64,000 bases of DNA from a virus, in IMG/VR virus record IMGVR_UViG_3300029787_000001, positions 62,001 to 126,000 of that record; one strand, given 5' to 3'. Of this stretch, positions 13,623 to 21,418 are shown piece after piece. Within the stretch, counting starts at the first letter, position 1. The number at the start of each line of letters is the position of its first letter. The translations under genes and the position numbers were made by a program. The notes beneath the pieces were generated by a model. It searched no databases, had not been told where the DNA came from, and saw nothing but the letters and a program-made list of their open reading frames with translations.

Positions 13623-13718
13623 ACCGCTGCATCGTCGGTAATAACGGTGGGTGGCTGCCGCACCAAACGTAGGCAGAGGTTTTCGGTTATCCTAAATTCT
13701 AGACACAAAACCGAACAT
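13623..13718 (+). other. Non-coding, structured stretch upstream of tRNA-Thr
   Basis: These 96 bases hold no gene. CTGCC/GGCAG (near 13655 and 13673) and TTCGGTT/AACCGAA (near 13683 and 13709) can form two hairpins, the second ending six bases before the tRNA. This could be a tRNA-processing leader, a decayed tRNA or an unassigned small RNA. No T-arm consensus is present. Confidence 0.4.
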
Positions 13719-13794
13719 GCCGATATAGCTCAGTTGGTAGAGCTTCTGTTTTGTAAACAGGGGGTCGGGGGTTCGAGTCCCTCTATCGGCACCA
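13719..13794 (+). tRNA. tRNA-Thr, anticodon TGT
   Basis: A 76-base cloverleaf. Acceptor GCCGATA pairs with TATCGGC, with discriminator A and an encoded CCA. The D arm is AGCTCAGTTGGTAGAGC. Anticodon stem TCTGT/ACAGG (one T-G pair) encloses TTTGTAA, giving TGT, which reads ACA and other ACN codons. T arm CGGGG-GTTCGAG-TCCCT. The CCA end contrasts with the tRNA-Ser gene 3.5 kb upstream, which lacks it. Confidence 0.95.
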
Positions 13795-13813
13795 TTTAAA
13801 TCATGGAGGGGAC

Positions 13814-14338
13814 ATGAGAGATGAAACAAGAAGAGAGCGCTATGATAACAAGAAATCAAAAGCAAAAATCTTCCCGGTCAGCCTAACAGCAATTAATTTT
13901 CATTGTGATGAAAATCTTGGCTACCTCATCCGTTCAGCAGCTTGTTTTGGAGCGTCATCCGTAAATGTAATTGGCTGCCTCCCCGACAGAAAAGAATTAA
14001 GAACATTTTCTGGTTCTTTGGCTGATTACATAGAGATAAATCAGTTTTCTACTCCAGAAGAATTTATGCAATTCTCACGCACCGAAAACATTCATCTTGT
14101 CTCGGCAGAATTAACAAGTGAAGCGTCTAATCTTGAACATTATTCATTTGATTATGACAAAAAGACGAGCATTGTTGTTGGTAACGAAACGACCGGAGTC
14201 CCATCTCAGATTTTATTGAATAGCGATGTCGTCTACATTGAAATGCCCGGCATTGGATACTGTTTAAACACAGCGCAAACAGCCAACATAATGCTTTACG
14301 AAGCAGTTAGCCAATTTAAAAAACAAGTTAGTTTTTAA
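13814..14338 (+). CDS. SpoU/TrmH-family RNA 2'-O-methyltransferase
   Basis: The protein has 174 residues; ATG 13814 follows GGAGGGG. All three SpoU motifs are present: N-x-G-x-x-x-R-S-A (ENLGYLIRSAACFG, about 34-47), VVGNETTGVP (about 120-129) and IEMPGIGYCLNTAQTANIMLYEA (about 141-163), which form the knot that binds S-adenosylmethionine. The protein is little more than the catalytic domain, like TrmL (wobble-nucleotide methylation) rather than rRNA enzymes with an extra domain. It starts 20 bases after tRNA-Thr, so phage or host tRNA is the likely substrate. Specificity is inferred. Confidence 0.9.
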   Translation: MRDETRRERYDNKKSKAKIFPVSLTAINFHCDENLGYLIRSAACFGASSVNVIGCLPDRKELRTFSGSLADYIEINQFSTPEEFMQFSRTENIHLVSAELTSEASNLEHYSFDYDKKTSIVVGNETTGVPSQILLNSDVVYIEMPGIGYCLNTAQTANIMLYEAVSQFKKQVSF

Positions 14339-14378
14339 ATTCTATTAATCTGAGACAGACCCTTGTGATAATGTAAAA

Positions 14379-14410
14379 AAGCCCGCCAATTAGGCGGGCT
14401 TACTATTTAA
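14379..14410 (+). terminator. Strong GC hairpin, terminator
   Basis: AAGCCCGCC (14379-14387) pairs with GGCGGGCTT (14393-14401) around loop AATTA, followed by ACTATTT. The plus-strand T tract is interrupted. On the other strand the preceding AAAAAA gives a perfect T6, so the hairpin could work in both directions. It separates the methyltransferase gene from phoH. Confidence 0.75.
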
Positions 14411-14429
14411 AGTAGTCACAGGAGTTTTG

Positions 14430-15761
14430 ATGGCTAAGAAAAACTACATTCTTGACACGAGTGTCTACCTTACAGACGCGGACGCTCTTTACAAGTTTGA
14501 TAATCACGACATTTATGTCCCTCTTAAAGTGCTAGAGGAAATTGATAAGCATAAGAAGCGTCAGGATTCAGTAGGAATCAACGCCCGCAGAATCATTCGC
14601 ACCCTTGACGAATTGAGAACCAAGGGTAATTTACAGAAAGGTGTGAGACTGGATAAAGGTAAAGGAGTTTTAAAAGTAATTTCTTATGAAGTTTTGAAGA
14701 ATGTAATCTTCCCTTCTGATCTCGATTTGAACATTCCAGACCACATGATTATCGCGACTGCTATGGCTGTACGTGAAGAATCAACAAGAAAGACTTCTGT
14801 TGTCTCTCGCGACATCAACATGCGAGTTATCTGTGATTCAGTTGGACTTCCAGCAGAGGACTACACCACCGAAAAGGTAGTAACATCTTCTGACGAACTC
14901 TACTCTGGTTTAGCTACACACCTTGTTGATGACCAAGTAGTTGATCGCTTTTACGAGGGGAATGACATTATCATCAGTGAAGATGAGGTGAAGCATAAGT
15001 GGCATCCAAACCAGTATGTCTTGTTGGTGTCCAACGCTAATGAAAAGAAGACCTGCATAGCAAGGTTTTACACCCATTTCCAGCCTCTGGAAAAAGTTAT
15101 TCACTCAACCATTCCTGATTGGAAAATTTCATCAAGAAACAAGGAACAGGCGTTCGCAATTGACCTTCTTATGGATCCTGATGTTAAGGTTGTGTCACTC
15201 GTTGGTCGTGCTGGTTCTGGCAAGACCCTGTGTGCTATCGCATCAGGGCTCCAGCAGACAATTGGCTTAAGAGGCAACAACCACTATGATCGGATGATTG
15301 TTTCACGACCAGTGCAGCCGCTCGGTAAAGACATTGGTTTCCTACCCGGCACCATGGAAGAGAAGATGCTTCCTTGGTTGATGCCCATACAAGATAACCT
15401 GCAATTTTTGGTTGGAGGAGACAAAAAAACCCTACAAATGTACATGGAGAAAGGTAAAATAGAGATAGAGGCTCTGACCTATATCCGTGGTCGCTCGATA
15501 GCAAACGCATTTATCATCATTGACGAAGCACAGAACTTGACAGCACATGAGATAAAGACGATTATGACCCGCGTTGGCGAAGGAACCAAAATAGTGCTTA
15601 CAGGCGACATCGAGCAAATTGATAATGTTTACGTTAACGAGACCTCTAATGGTCTTGCGCACTGTGTTGAGAAGTTTAAAGAGTTTCCAATTGCTGGACA
15701 CGTAACCTTTACAAGGGGAGAGCGTTCTGAGGTAGCCACATTAGCTTCTAAGGTGTTGTAG
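14430..15761 (+). CDS. phoH: PIN-PhoH family ATPase/ribonuclease (PhoH2 type)
   Basis: The protein has 443 residues from ATG 14430 (AGGAG five bases upstream; TTG 14427 is the alternative). The N-terminal 140 residues are a PIN ribonuclease domain (NYILDTSVYL, LKVLEEIDKHK, later VVSRDINMRV with acidic metal ligands). The C-terminal half is a PhoH ATPase with Walker A GRAGSGKT (about 258-265), VSRPVQPLGKDIGFLPG, and Walker B IIIDEAQN (about 361-368). PhoH2 proteins are RNA helicase-nucleases; phoH-type genes are common in marine phages. The exact role in infection is unsettled. Confidence 0.95.
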   Translation: MAKKNYILDTSVYLTDADALYKFDNHDIYVPLKVLEEIDKHKKRQDSVGINARRIIRTLDELRTKGNLQKGVRLDKGKGVLKVISYEVLKNVIFPSDLDLNIPDHMIIATAMAVREESTRKTSVVSRDINMRVICDSVGLPAEDYTTEKVVTSSDELYSGLATHLVDDQVVDRFYEGNDIIISEDEVKHKWHPNQYVLLVSNANEKKTCIARFYTHFQPLEKVIHSTIPDWKISSRNKEQAFAIDLLMDPDVKVVSLVGRAGSGKTLCAIASGLQQTIGLRGNNHYDRMIVSRPVQPLGKDIGFLPGTMEEKMLPWLMPIQDNLQFLVGGDKKTLQMYMEKGKIEIEALTYIRGRSIANAFIIIDEAQNLTAHEIKTIMTRVGEGTKIVLTGDIEQIDNVYVNETSNGLAHCVEKFKEFPIAGHVTFTRGERSEVATLASKVL

Positions 15762-16202
15762 ATGATAGAGATTGCCTTCGGATTATTTCTGGGAAACTTA
15801 ATAGAATGGATTGTTCACAAATTCTTTCTACATAATCTCGGAAGAAAGAAGGCGTCTTTCTTTTCATTTCACTGGGGAGTTCACCATAAGGCAGCAAGAA
15901 GAAATAAGTTTTTGGACAGAAAAGTCTCAGCAAGAGAAATAGTTGGGGTAGCTTTTCTGTGCCTCCTTGCTTCCCCTGCCTTATTTATTTCCCCCCTTCT
16001 TTACACAGGCATGTTTGTTCATGCTATAGTCTATTTAGTAGTCCACAATTACGCACACAGGAATCCTGATTGGTGTTACAAATACCTTAGATGGCACTAC
16101 GATCATCACATGGGTAAAAATCAAAACATGAACTGGTGTGTCGTTCATCCATTGGCGGATTATTTATTAGGAACACGGAGAAAGTATGAATACAGAAAAT
16201 GA
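15762..16202 (+). CDS. Membrane fatty-acid-hydroxylase-like protein
   Basis: The protein has 146 residues, starting directly after the phoH stop. Histidine clusters match the diiron membrane hydroxylase/desaturase superfamily: H19 and H24 (HKFFLH), HWGVHH (37-42), HNYAHR (95-100), WHYDHH (111-116) and VVHP (129). A hydrophobic segment at about 60-95 and one at 5-18 would place the site at the inner membrane. Such enzymes hydroxylate fatty acids, sterols or carotenoids with O2 and two irons. The protein is short, but all His boxes are present. A lipid-modifying role for the phage is inferred. Confidence 0.85.
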   Translation: MIEIAFGLFLGNLIEWIVHKFFLHNLGRKKASFFSFHWGVHHKAARRNKFLDRKVSAREIVGVAFLCLLASPALFISPLLYTGMFVHAIVYLVVHNYAHRNPDWCYKYLRWHYDHHMGKNQNMNWCVVHPLADYLLGTRRKYEYRK

Positions 16203-16452
16203 ATTATCAGGAGTCATCGTTGCTTCTGAAAACCCACTAAAGGAAATGCTTGTTAATTATGTAGGCAACAAGTTTGCAACTGATGCCGACGAGGGAGAAT
16301 TTGAGGTTACAGTGCAGATGATCGTAGATGCGCTTGCTCATGAATTCCCAGAGTTTGTCATGATTATGGCAGAAGAAAATTGGGTTAGAGGCTACCAACA
16401 AGGATTAGACGATGCTACTAAATTACATCCAGAAACGCCAACAGATGCTTGA
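16186..16452 (+). CDS. Small acidic protein, unknown function
   Basis: The protein has 88 residues from ATG 16186, inside the end of the hydroxylase gene, with GGAGA about five bases upstream. It is soluble, helical and acidic (NKFATDADEGEFEVTVQMIVDALAHEFPEF) with a tryptophan-containing EENWVRGYQQGLDDA. No catalytic motif or membrane segment is seen. Overlaps with both neighbours show it belongs to the same transcript. I do not recognise the family. Confidence 0.75.
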   Translation: MNTENELSGVIVASENPLKEMLVNYVGNKFATDADEGEFEVTVQMIVDALAHEFPEFVMIMAEENWVRGYQQGLDDATKLHPETPTDA

Positions 16453-17095
16453 GAGTGGGGGCAACTTTTACACCCCAAATGGCATTCACGTTTACACCAA
16501 AGATGAACTAGTCAATGATACCGTTGATCTAGAAGGGACAGTAGCAAAGCTCGAAGCCAATCTGCCGGATCACGTTAGAGATGGTGTAGAGATGATTATT
16601 GTTGGACACTTTGATGAATTTGAGGAAAGAGGCATTAACGCTTTTTACAAAGATGGGGCGCTCTATGTTTCAAATGTTCAAGATGATAATGACGACTTGC
16701 TCGATGATCTAATCCACGAAACAGCACACTCTGTAGAGGAGCAATATGGAATGGAAATCTACGCAGATCAGAAAATTAAAAATGAGTTTTTGAGAAAGCG
16801 AGAGCACCTTTACAATGTCTTGTGGAAGATGGGATTCAAGGCTCCAAAGCAATTGTTCACAGACCCCGAATACGATCAGGAATTTGATGAGTTTTTACAC
16901 CAAGATGTCGGATACGACAAGCTCTCTGAGATTCTCAAGGGAATAATGATTTCACCCTATGCAGCCACAAGCTTGCGAGAATATTTCGCGACAGCATTTA
17001 CAGAGTTCTATCTTTATCCCAACTCACACAGCTATCTTCAGAGAGCGTCTCCAGAGCTATATAAAAAACTAGTTGAGCTACATCAAGCAGGCTGA
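16412..17095 (+). CDS. Zincin-type metalloprotease-like protein
   Basis: The protein has 227 residues from ATG 16412 (AAGGA eight bases upstream), overlapping the previous gene by 41 bases. IHETAHSVEEQYG (about 101-113) is an HExxH zinc site on a helix. About 85 residues later SLREYFATAFTEFYL provides the acidic E-x-F-A-x-A-F-x-E-F helix seen as the third ligand in anthrax-lethal-factor-like phage zincins. The N-terminus (YIQKRQQMLESGG) has no signal peptide. It could be a virion-associated or host-directed protease; the substrate is unknown. Confidence 0.8.
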   Translation: MLLNYIQKRQQMLESGGNFYTPNGIHVYTKDELVNDTVDLEGTVAKLEANLPDHVRDGVEMIIVGHFDEFEERGINAFYKDGALYVSNVQDDNDDLLDDLIHETAHSVEEQYGMEIYADQKIKNEFLRKREHLYNVLWKMGFKAPKQLFTDPEYDQEFDEFLHQDVGYDKLSEILKGIMISPYAATSLREYFATAFTEFYLYPNSHSYLQRASPELYKKLVELHQAG

Positions 17096-17097
17096 AG

Positions 17098-17126
17098 TTG
17101 ACAGCCCATAGCCAGCGTGTTAGGTT
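17098..17126 (+). promoter_or_regulatory. Candidate sigma-70 promoter
   Basis: TTGACA (17098-17103), a 17-base spacer, then TAGGTT (17121-17126). The -35 is perfect and the -10 is only 3/6. It lies two bases after the previous stop and ends 19 bases before ATG 17146, which has its own AAGGAG. It is the third perfect TTGACA placed right at the end of a gene in this window. Confidence 0.5.
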
Positions 17127-17145
17127 AGTGGCATAAGGAGTTATT

Positions 17146-17904
17146 ATGCCCCACATTTCGTTCTCGGCATTAAAAGATTGGAACACTTGCGCTTGGTATC
17201 ACAAGCTGACGCGCATTGATAAGATCGCAGGCTTTAAGGGCAACGCCTACACTGCTTTCGGCAATGCTATTCATGATGTTTGCGAGAAAAAGCTCCTTAA
17301 AGAAGAGATTAGCGAGAATGAGCTTTTTCTAGAACGCTTTGAACATTTTTTGAAGGAACTTCCCGAACCTCAAGATGAAAAGCTTGTAGAACAGATGCGA
17401 GAGCAAGGCAAGCACATACTGCCTGAAATCGAAGATGCTCTAGAAGACTACTTCGGCGATTACGAAGTTCTTGGTTCTGAAATTCCCCTTGAAGAACCCA
17501 TTGAGGATGAAGAAGAGTATATCTTCAAGGGCTACATTGATGGTGTCGTAGCCACACCTGATGGCAAAGTTCACATCTTTGATTGGAAGACTTGTTCTTG
17601 GGGTTGGGATGCAAAGCGCCGCAACTCCCCAATGACCACCTATCAGTTGACTCTCTACAAGCATTTCTTTGCTCGTAAGATGAACATTGATCCAAAAAAC
17701 ATTGAAACGCACTTTGCTCTGCTTAAGAGAACTTCCAAGAAAGAAAGAGTTGAATTCTTTAGAGTAACCTCTGGACCGAGAAAGACTGAAAATGCTACAA
17801 AATTATTGAAAAAAGCTCTATACAATATCAAGAACAAGAGATACATTAAGAATAGAATGTCTTGTAAGTTTTGTAAATTTAACAAGACAGAGCATTGTAG
17901 ATGA
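17146..17904 (+). CDS. PD-(D/E)XK nuclease with probable iron-sulfur cluster (RecB/Cas4-like)
   Basis: The protein has 252 residues; ATG 17146 has AAGGAG upstream. Motifs in order: Cys15 (WNTCAW), FGNAIHDVCE (about 38-47, the conserved His), GYIDGVV (about 129-135, metal Asp), IFDWKT (about 143-148, D-x-K), QLTLYKHFF (about 166-174), and a C-terminal SCKFCKFNKTEHC with three cysteines. One early plus three late cysteines is the 4Fe-4S layout of AddB, Cas4 and related exonucleases. It should cleave single-stranded or end DNA during replication or recombination. Stand-alone copies are common in marine phages. Confidence 0.92.
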   Translation: MPHISFSALKDWNTCAWYHKLTRIDKIAGFKGNAYTAFGNAIHDVCEKKLLKEEISENELFLERFEHFLKELPEPQDEKLVEQMREQGKHILPEIEDALEDYFGDYEVLGSEIPLEEPIEDEEEYIFKGYIDGVVATPDGKVHIFDWKTCSWGWDAKRRNSPMTTYQLTLYKHFFARKMNIDPKNIETHFALLKRTSKKERVEFFRVTSGPRKTENATKLLKKALYNIKNKRYIKNRMSCKFCKFNKTEHCR

Positions 17905-17913
17905 GGTTCATAA

Positions 17914-18903
17914 ATGCTAGCAGAATACATTTGGGTTGATGGCTCGGAGCCATACCGCCTGCTTAGAAGCAAAACTAGAGTTTTTGAAGAAAGACCAGAA
18001 AAATTTCCATTATGGAACTTTGATGGATCTTCAACAAATCAGGCTAAAGGTAACAGTTCCGACTGTGTCCTTCAGCCTGTTTTTACTTGTAACGACCCGC
18101 TTCGTTACGATAGCGTGCTGGTCATGTGTGAGGTGTTGACACCTGACATGAAGCCGCACCCATCCAACACCCGCGTGTTTGCAGAACAAGTCGAAAACGA
18201 ATATTCGTCAGAGATGGCGCTCTTTGGTCTTGAGCAAGAGTACACCATCTTCAAAGACGGACGCCCGCTGGGCTTCCCAGAAGGAGGCTTCCCAGAACCA
18301 CAGGGCAAATATTACTGCTCTGCTGGCGGTGGCAGAGTCTTTGGTCGCGAGATAGTTGAAGAACATCTTCGACTCTGCCTCTCAGCCGGCTTAAAAATTG
18401 GCGGCGTTAATGCTGAGGTTATGCCCGGTCAGTGGGAATTCCAGATTGGACCTTTGGGAACCGTAGAGACCGGAGATCACTTGAACATTGCACGCTACCT
18501 TTTGGAGCGTGTCAGCGAAGATTATGGTGTAGAAATCAGTTATGCAGCCAAGCCAATGGCAGGCGATTGGAATGGCGCCGGTTGTCACGTTAATTTTTCT
18601 ACTATTCCCATGAGAGAGTCGCTAAAAGCCTGCGAGGATGCATGCCGCGCCCTTGGTAATAACACCGAAGAGCACATTAAAAATTATGGACACGACATCG
18701 AGTCGCGCCTAACAGGAGCACACGAGACGTGTTCTTACAAGGAGTTTCGTTGGGGGGTGTCAGATAGGACAGCCTCAATCCGCATCCCTTGGGGCGTCGC
18801 TAAAGCAGGCAAGGGGTACATTGAAGACCGCCGCCCCAATGCCGACTGTGATCCTTATCTCGTTTGCGGTCTCATCTTAAAAACAGTTATGGAGAACAGA
18901 TGA
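17914..18903 (+). CDS. glnII: Glutamine synthetase, type II (eukaryotic-type)
   Basis: The protein has 329 residues, close to the GSII length of about 340-370 and far below GSI (about 470). It makes glutamine from glutamate, ammonia and ATP. Signatures: WNFDGSSTNQA (about 33-43), FGLEQEYT (about 104-111, metal glutamates), VNAEVMPGQWEFQIGP (about 164-179), GAGCHVNFST (about 221-230), SDRTASIRIP and DRRPNADCDPY near the end. Those strings are diagnostic of GSII, a family found in eukaryotes and some bacteria. The active-site residues look complete. It runs into the first glycosyltransferase (ATGA) and opens the sugar island, whose last enzyme, GlmS, consumes glutamine. Confidence 0.95.
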   Translation: MLAEYIWVDGSEPYRLLRSKTRVFEERPEKFPLWNFDGSSTNQAKGNSSDCVLQPVFTCNDPLRYDSVLVMCEVLTPDMKPHPSNTRVFAEQVENEYSSEMALFGLEQEYTIFKDGRPLGFPEGGFPEPQGKYYCSAGGGRVFGREIVEEHLRLCLSAGLKIGGVNAEVMPGQWEFQIGPLGTVETGDHLNIARYLLERVSEDYGVEISYAAKPMAGDWNGAGCHVNFSTIPMRESLKACEDACRALGNNTEEHIKNYGHDIESRLTGAHETCSYKEFRWGVSDRTASIRIPWGVAKAGKGYIEDRRPNADCDPYLVCGLILKTVMENR

Positions 18904-20180
18904 CAAAAAAGAAAATCTTAGTCCTCTCAGACCACCCCCTATCACCCTCTGGCGTAGGGACTCAAACAAAGTACATGATTGAGGCACTATTGAAGACCGG
19001 TCGCTATCAGTTTGTTTGCCTCGGAGGTGCCGTAAAGCACGGGGACTACACGCCTCAGATGGTCGATCCTTGGGGTGATGATTGGCGCATTTTCCCAGTT
19101 GATGGCTATGGTAACCACGAGATTATTCGCTCTGTGTTACAAAAAGAACGTCCAGACGCCTTGTGGTTTATGACAGACCCCAGATTCTATGGATGGCTTT
19201 GGGAAATTGAAAACGAGGTCCGAGCAAACATCCCCATGGTTTACTACCATGTCTGGGACAACTTCCCCGCCCCACAGTACAACGCTGATTTTTACAACTC
19301 TACAGATGTGGTTGCCTGCATTTCTAAAGTCACACATGCAGTCGTGCAAGATGTGGCGCCAGAAGTAGAGTCTTGCTATCTCCCGCACGCAGTCAATGAA
19401 TCCATCTTCCATCCTGCTAAGACTGATGAAGAAGAAAGAGCACAAGTCATAATGCGCAAAAGGGTTATGGACACATCTACCGCCATTCACCCAAAAAAGA
19501 AAATCTTCTTCTGGAACAACCGTAATGCCCGACGCAAGCAGAGTGGCACCCTTATTTGGTGGTTCAAGGAGTGGCTCGATAAGGTCGGACACGACAAGGC
19601 AACTCTCTTGATGCACACAGATCCTCGCGACCCTCACGGTCAAGATCTGCCACATCTAATCAACCATCTTGGTCTAGATAATGGACAAGTCCTAATGTCC
19701 ACCAAGAAAGTTCCACCCGAAGAACTTGCCAATCTCTACAGAATGGCAGACTACACCATCAACATCTCTGATGCTGAGGGCTTTGGTCTTGCAACTCTTG
19801 AGTCACTTTCTTGCGGAACACCAATCATTGTTAACATGACAGGCGGGCTACAAGAACAGGTAACAGACGGAAAGGATTGGTTTGGCTTCGGCATCGAGCC
19901 TGCATCGAAGACAGTCATCGGCTCTCTGCAAGTGCCCTACATCTATGAGGATCGCATTTCACAGCGAGACTTCGAGAAGACACTTACGAAGGCACTTAAG
20001 AACCCAACAAAGAAATACAGACAAATGGCTTCACAGGGTCGCAGGCACGTGCTAAAATCTTACAACTTTGAGACTTTTGAAAAGTCTTGGATTGATTTAA
20101 TGGACAAAGTCATAGAAGAGCATGGCTCTTGGGAAACAAGACAAAAATACCAACGCTGGCATTTGATGGAGGTAGCGTGA
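18900..20180 (+). CDS. GT4-type (GT-B fold) glycosyltransferase
   Basis: The protein has 426 residues from ATG 18900 (GGAG five bases upstream, ATGA overlap with glnII). MTKKKILVLSDHPLSPSGVGTQ is the N-terminal nucleotide-fold start. The C-terminal half contains NNRNARRKQSGTL and the GT4 donor-site E-x7-E motif DAEGFGLATLESLSCGTPII. Members of this group transfer a sugar from a nucleotide sugar with retention. Its codon use matches the GC-richer flank rather than the AT-rich cluster that follows 21.4 kb. Donor and acceptor are unknown. Confidence 0.9.
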   Translation: MTKKKILVLSDHPLSPSGVGTQTKYMIEALLKTGRYQFVCLGGAVKHGDYTPQMVDPWGDDWRIFPVDGYGNHEIIRSVLQKERPDALWFMTDPRFYGWLWEIENEVRANIPMVYYHVWDNFPAPQYNADFYNSTDVVACISKVTHAVVQDVAPEVESCYLPHAVNESIFHPAKTDEEERAQVIMRKRVMDTSTAIHPKKKIFFWNNRNARRKQSGTLIWWFKEWLDKVGHDKATLLMHTDPRDPHGQDLPHLINHLGLDNGQVLMSTKKVPPEELANLYRMADYTINISDAEGFGLATLESLSCGTPIIVNMTGGLQEQVTDGKDWFGFGIEPASKTVIGSLQVPYIYEDRISQRDFEKTLTKALKNPTKKYRQMASQGRRHVLKSYNFETFEKSWIDLMDKVIEEHGSWETRQKYQRWHLMEVA

Positions 20181-21418
20181 AAAAGAAAGTTTTGCTAAAG
20201 GGTCCTCTACTGACCCGCTCTGGCTATGGAGAACAAGCTCGCTTTGCTCTCCGTTCACTTCGATCTCGTGAAGATCTATTTGAAGTCTTTATTCAGCCTC
20301 TACAGTGGGGCAAGACCTCTTGGGCTTCCGAGATGGATGAAGAGCGTGTCTGGATTGATGAGACCATCGAAAAGACTATCGCTTACGTCCAACAAGGCGG
20401 ACAGTTTGATGTTTCGCTACAAGTGACCATTCCCAACGAGTTCCAGCGACTTGCCCCTATCAATGTCGGCTACACCGCCGGCATCGAGACTACAAAAGTA
20501 GCGCACCAGTGGATTCAGAAAGCAAATGAGATGGACAAGATTATTGTTGTCTCCAACCACTCTAAGCAAGTGTTCGAGAGCACAGAGTACGCCGCTACAA
20601 ACCAACAAACTGGAGAGCAGGTCACCCTGCGCACCCAGACCCCTGTTGAATCTGCCGGCTATCCTGTGAAGACCTATGAAAACCTACCAGAACTAGAACT
20701 CGGTCTATCAACCGCATTCAACTTCTTGACGGTCGCCCAGTTTGGTCCGAGAAAGAACCTCCACAACACTATCAAGTGGTTTATTGAAGAGTTTAGAAAT
20801 GAAGATGTCGGTCTTGTAGTCAAGTCCAACATAGCAAAGAACTCCCTAATGGATCGTAAGAAGCTCCATGGAGATCTGACCCACTTCCTACGTCAACAGG
20901 GAGAGAGACAATGCAAGGTATACCTCCTACACGGCGACATGACTGACGCCGAAATGCACTCCTTGTATTCCAACCAGCAAATCCATGCATTTGTCTCTCT
21001 CCCACATGGCGAAGGCTTTGGTCTACCATTGTTTGAAGCAGCCTACTCAGGTCTTCCTGTGGTCGCTACAGGGTGGTCTGGTCAGCTAGATTTTCTTATT
21101 GATAGCGAAGGTCAAGAACAATTTTATAACGTAGCCTTCGACCTGCAACAAGTCCAGAAAGAGGTTGTTTGGGATGGGGTAATCGTCCCTGACTCCATGT
21201 GGGCTTATGCTCGCGAAGGATCTGCAAAACAACAAATGCGCAAGTGCTACGAGGAAAAAACTGTAGAACGCGACCTCACATATGCACAGAGCCTGACAGA
21301 ACGCTTCTCTGAAGAAAAGATGTATGAGAGGTTTGTCAGCCTGACACAATCACAAGAGGCAGCCGAGATGTCTGAATGGTTGAAAGAACTAGAAGAAGAA
21401 TTGGAAGAATATGAATAA
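20177..21418 (+). CDS. GT4-type glycosyltransferase
   Basis: The protein has 413 residues from GTG 20177 (GGAGG four bases upstream; GTGA overlap with the previous stop). Longer in-frame starts lie inside the upstream gene and lack a ribosome-binding site. It opens KKKVLLKGPLLTRSGYGEQ and has the donor motif GEGFGLPLFEAAYSGLPVV (E-x7-E) at about 280-298, preceded by a GPRKN phosphate-type loop. It is a paralogue-like partner of the preceding transferase, with the C-terminal 60 residues rich in Glu. Substrates are unknown. Confidence 0.9.
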   Translation: MKKKVLLKGPLLTRSGYGEQARFALRSLRSREDLFEVFIQPLQWGKTSWASEMDEERVWIDETIEKTIAYVQQGGQFDVSLQVTIPNEFQRLAPINVGYTAGIETTKVAHQWIQKANEMDKIIVVSNHSKQVFESTEYAATNQQTGEQVTLRTQTPVESAGYPVKTYENLPELELGLSTAFNFLTVAQFGPRKNLHNTIKWFIEEFRNEDVGLVVKSNIAKNSLMDRKKLHGDLTHFLRQQGERQCKVYLLHGDMTDAEMHSLYSNQQIHAFVSLPHGEGFGLPLFEAAYSGLPVVATGWSGQLDFLIDSEGQEQFYNVAFDLQQVQKEVVWDGVIVPDSMWAYAREGSAKQQMRKCYEEKTVERDLTYAQSLTERFSEEKMYERFVSLTQSQEAAEMSEWLKELEEELEEYE

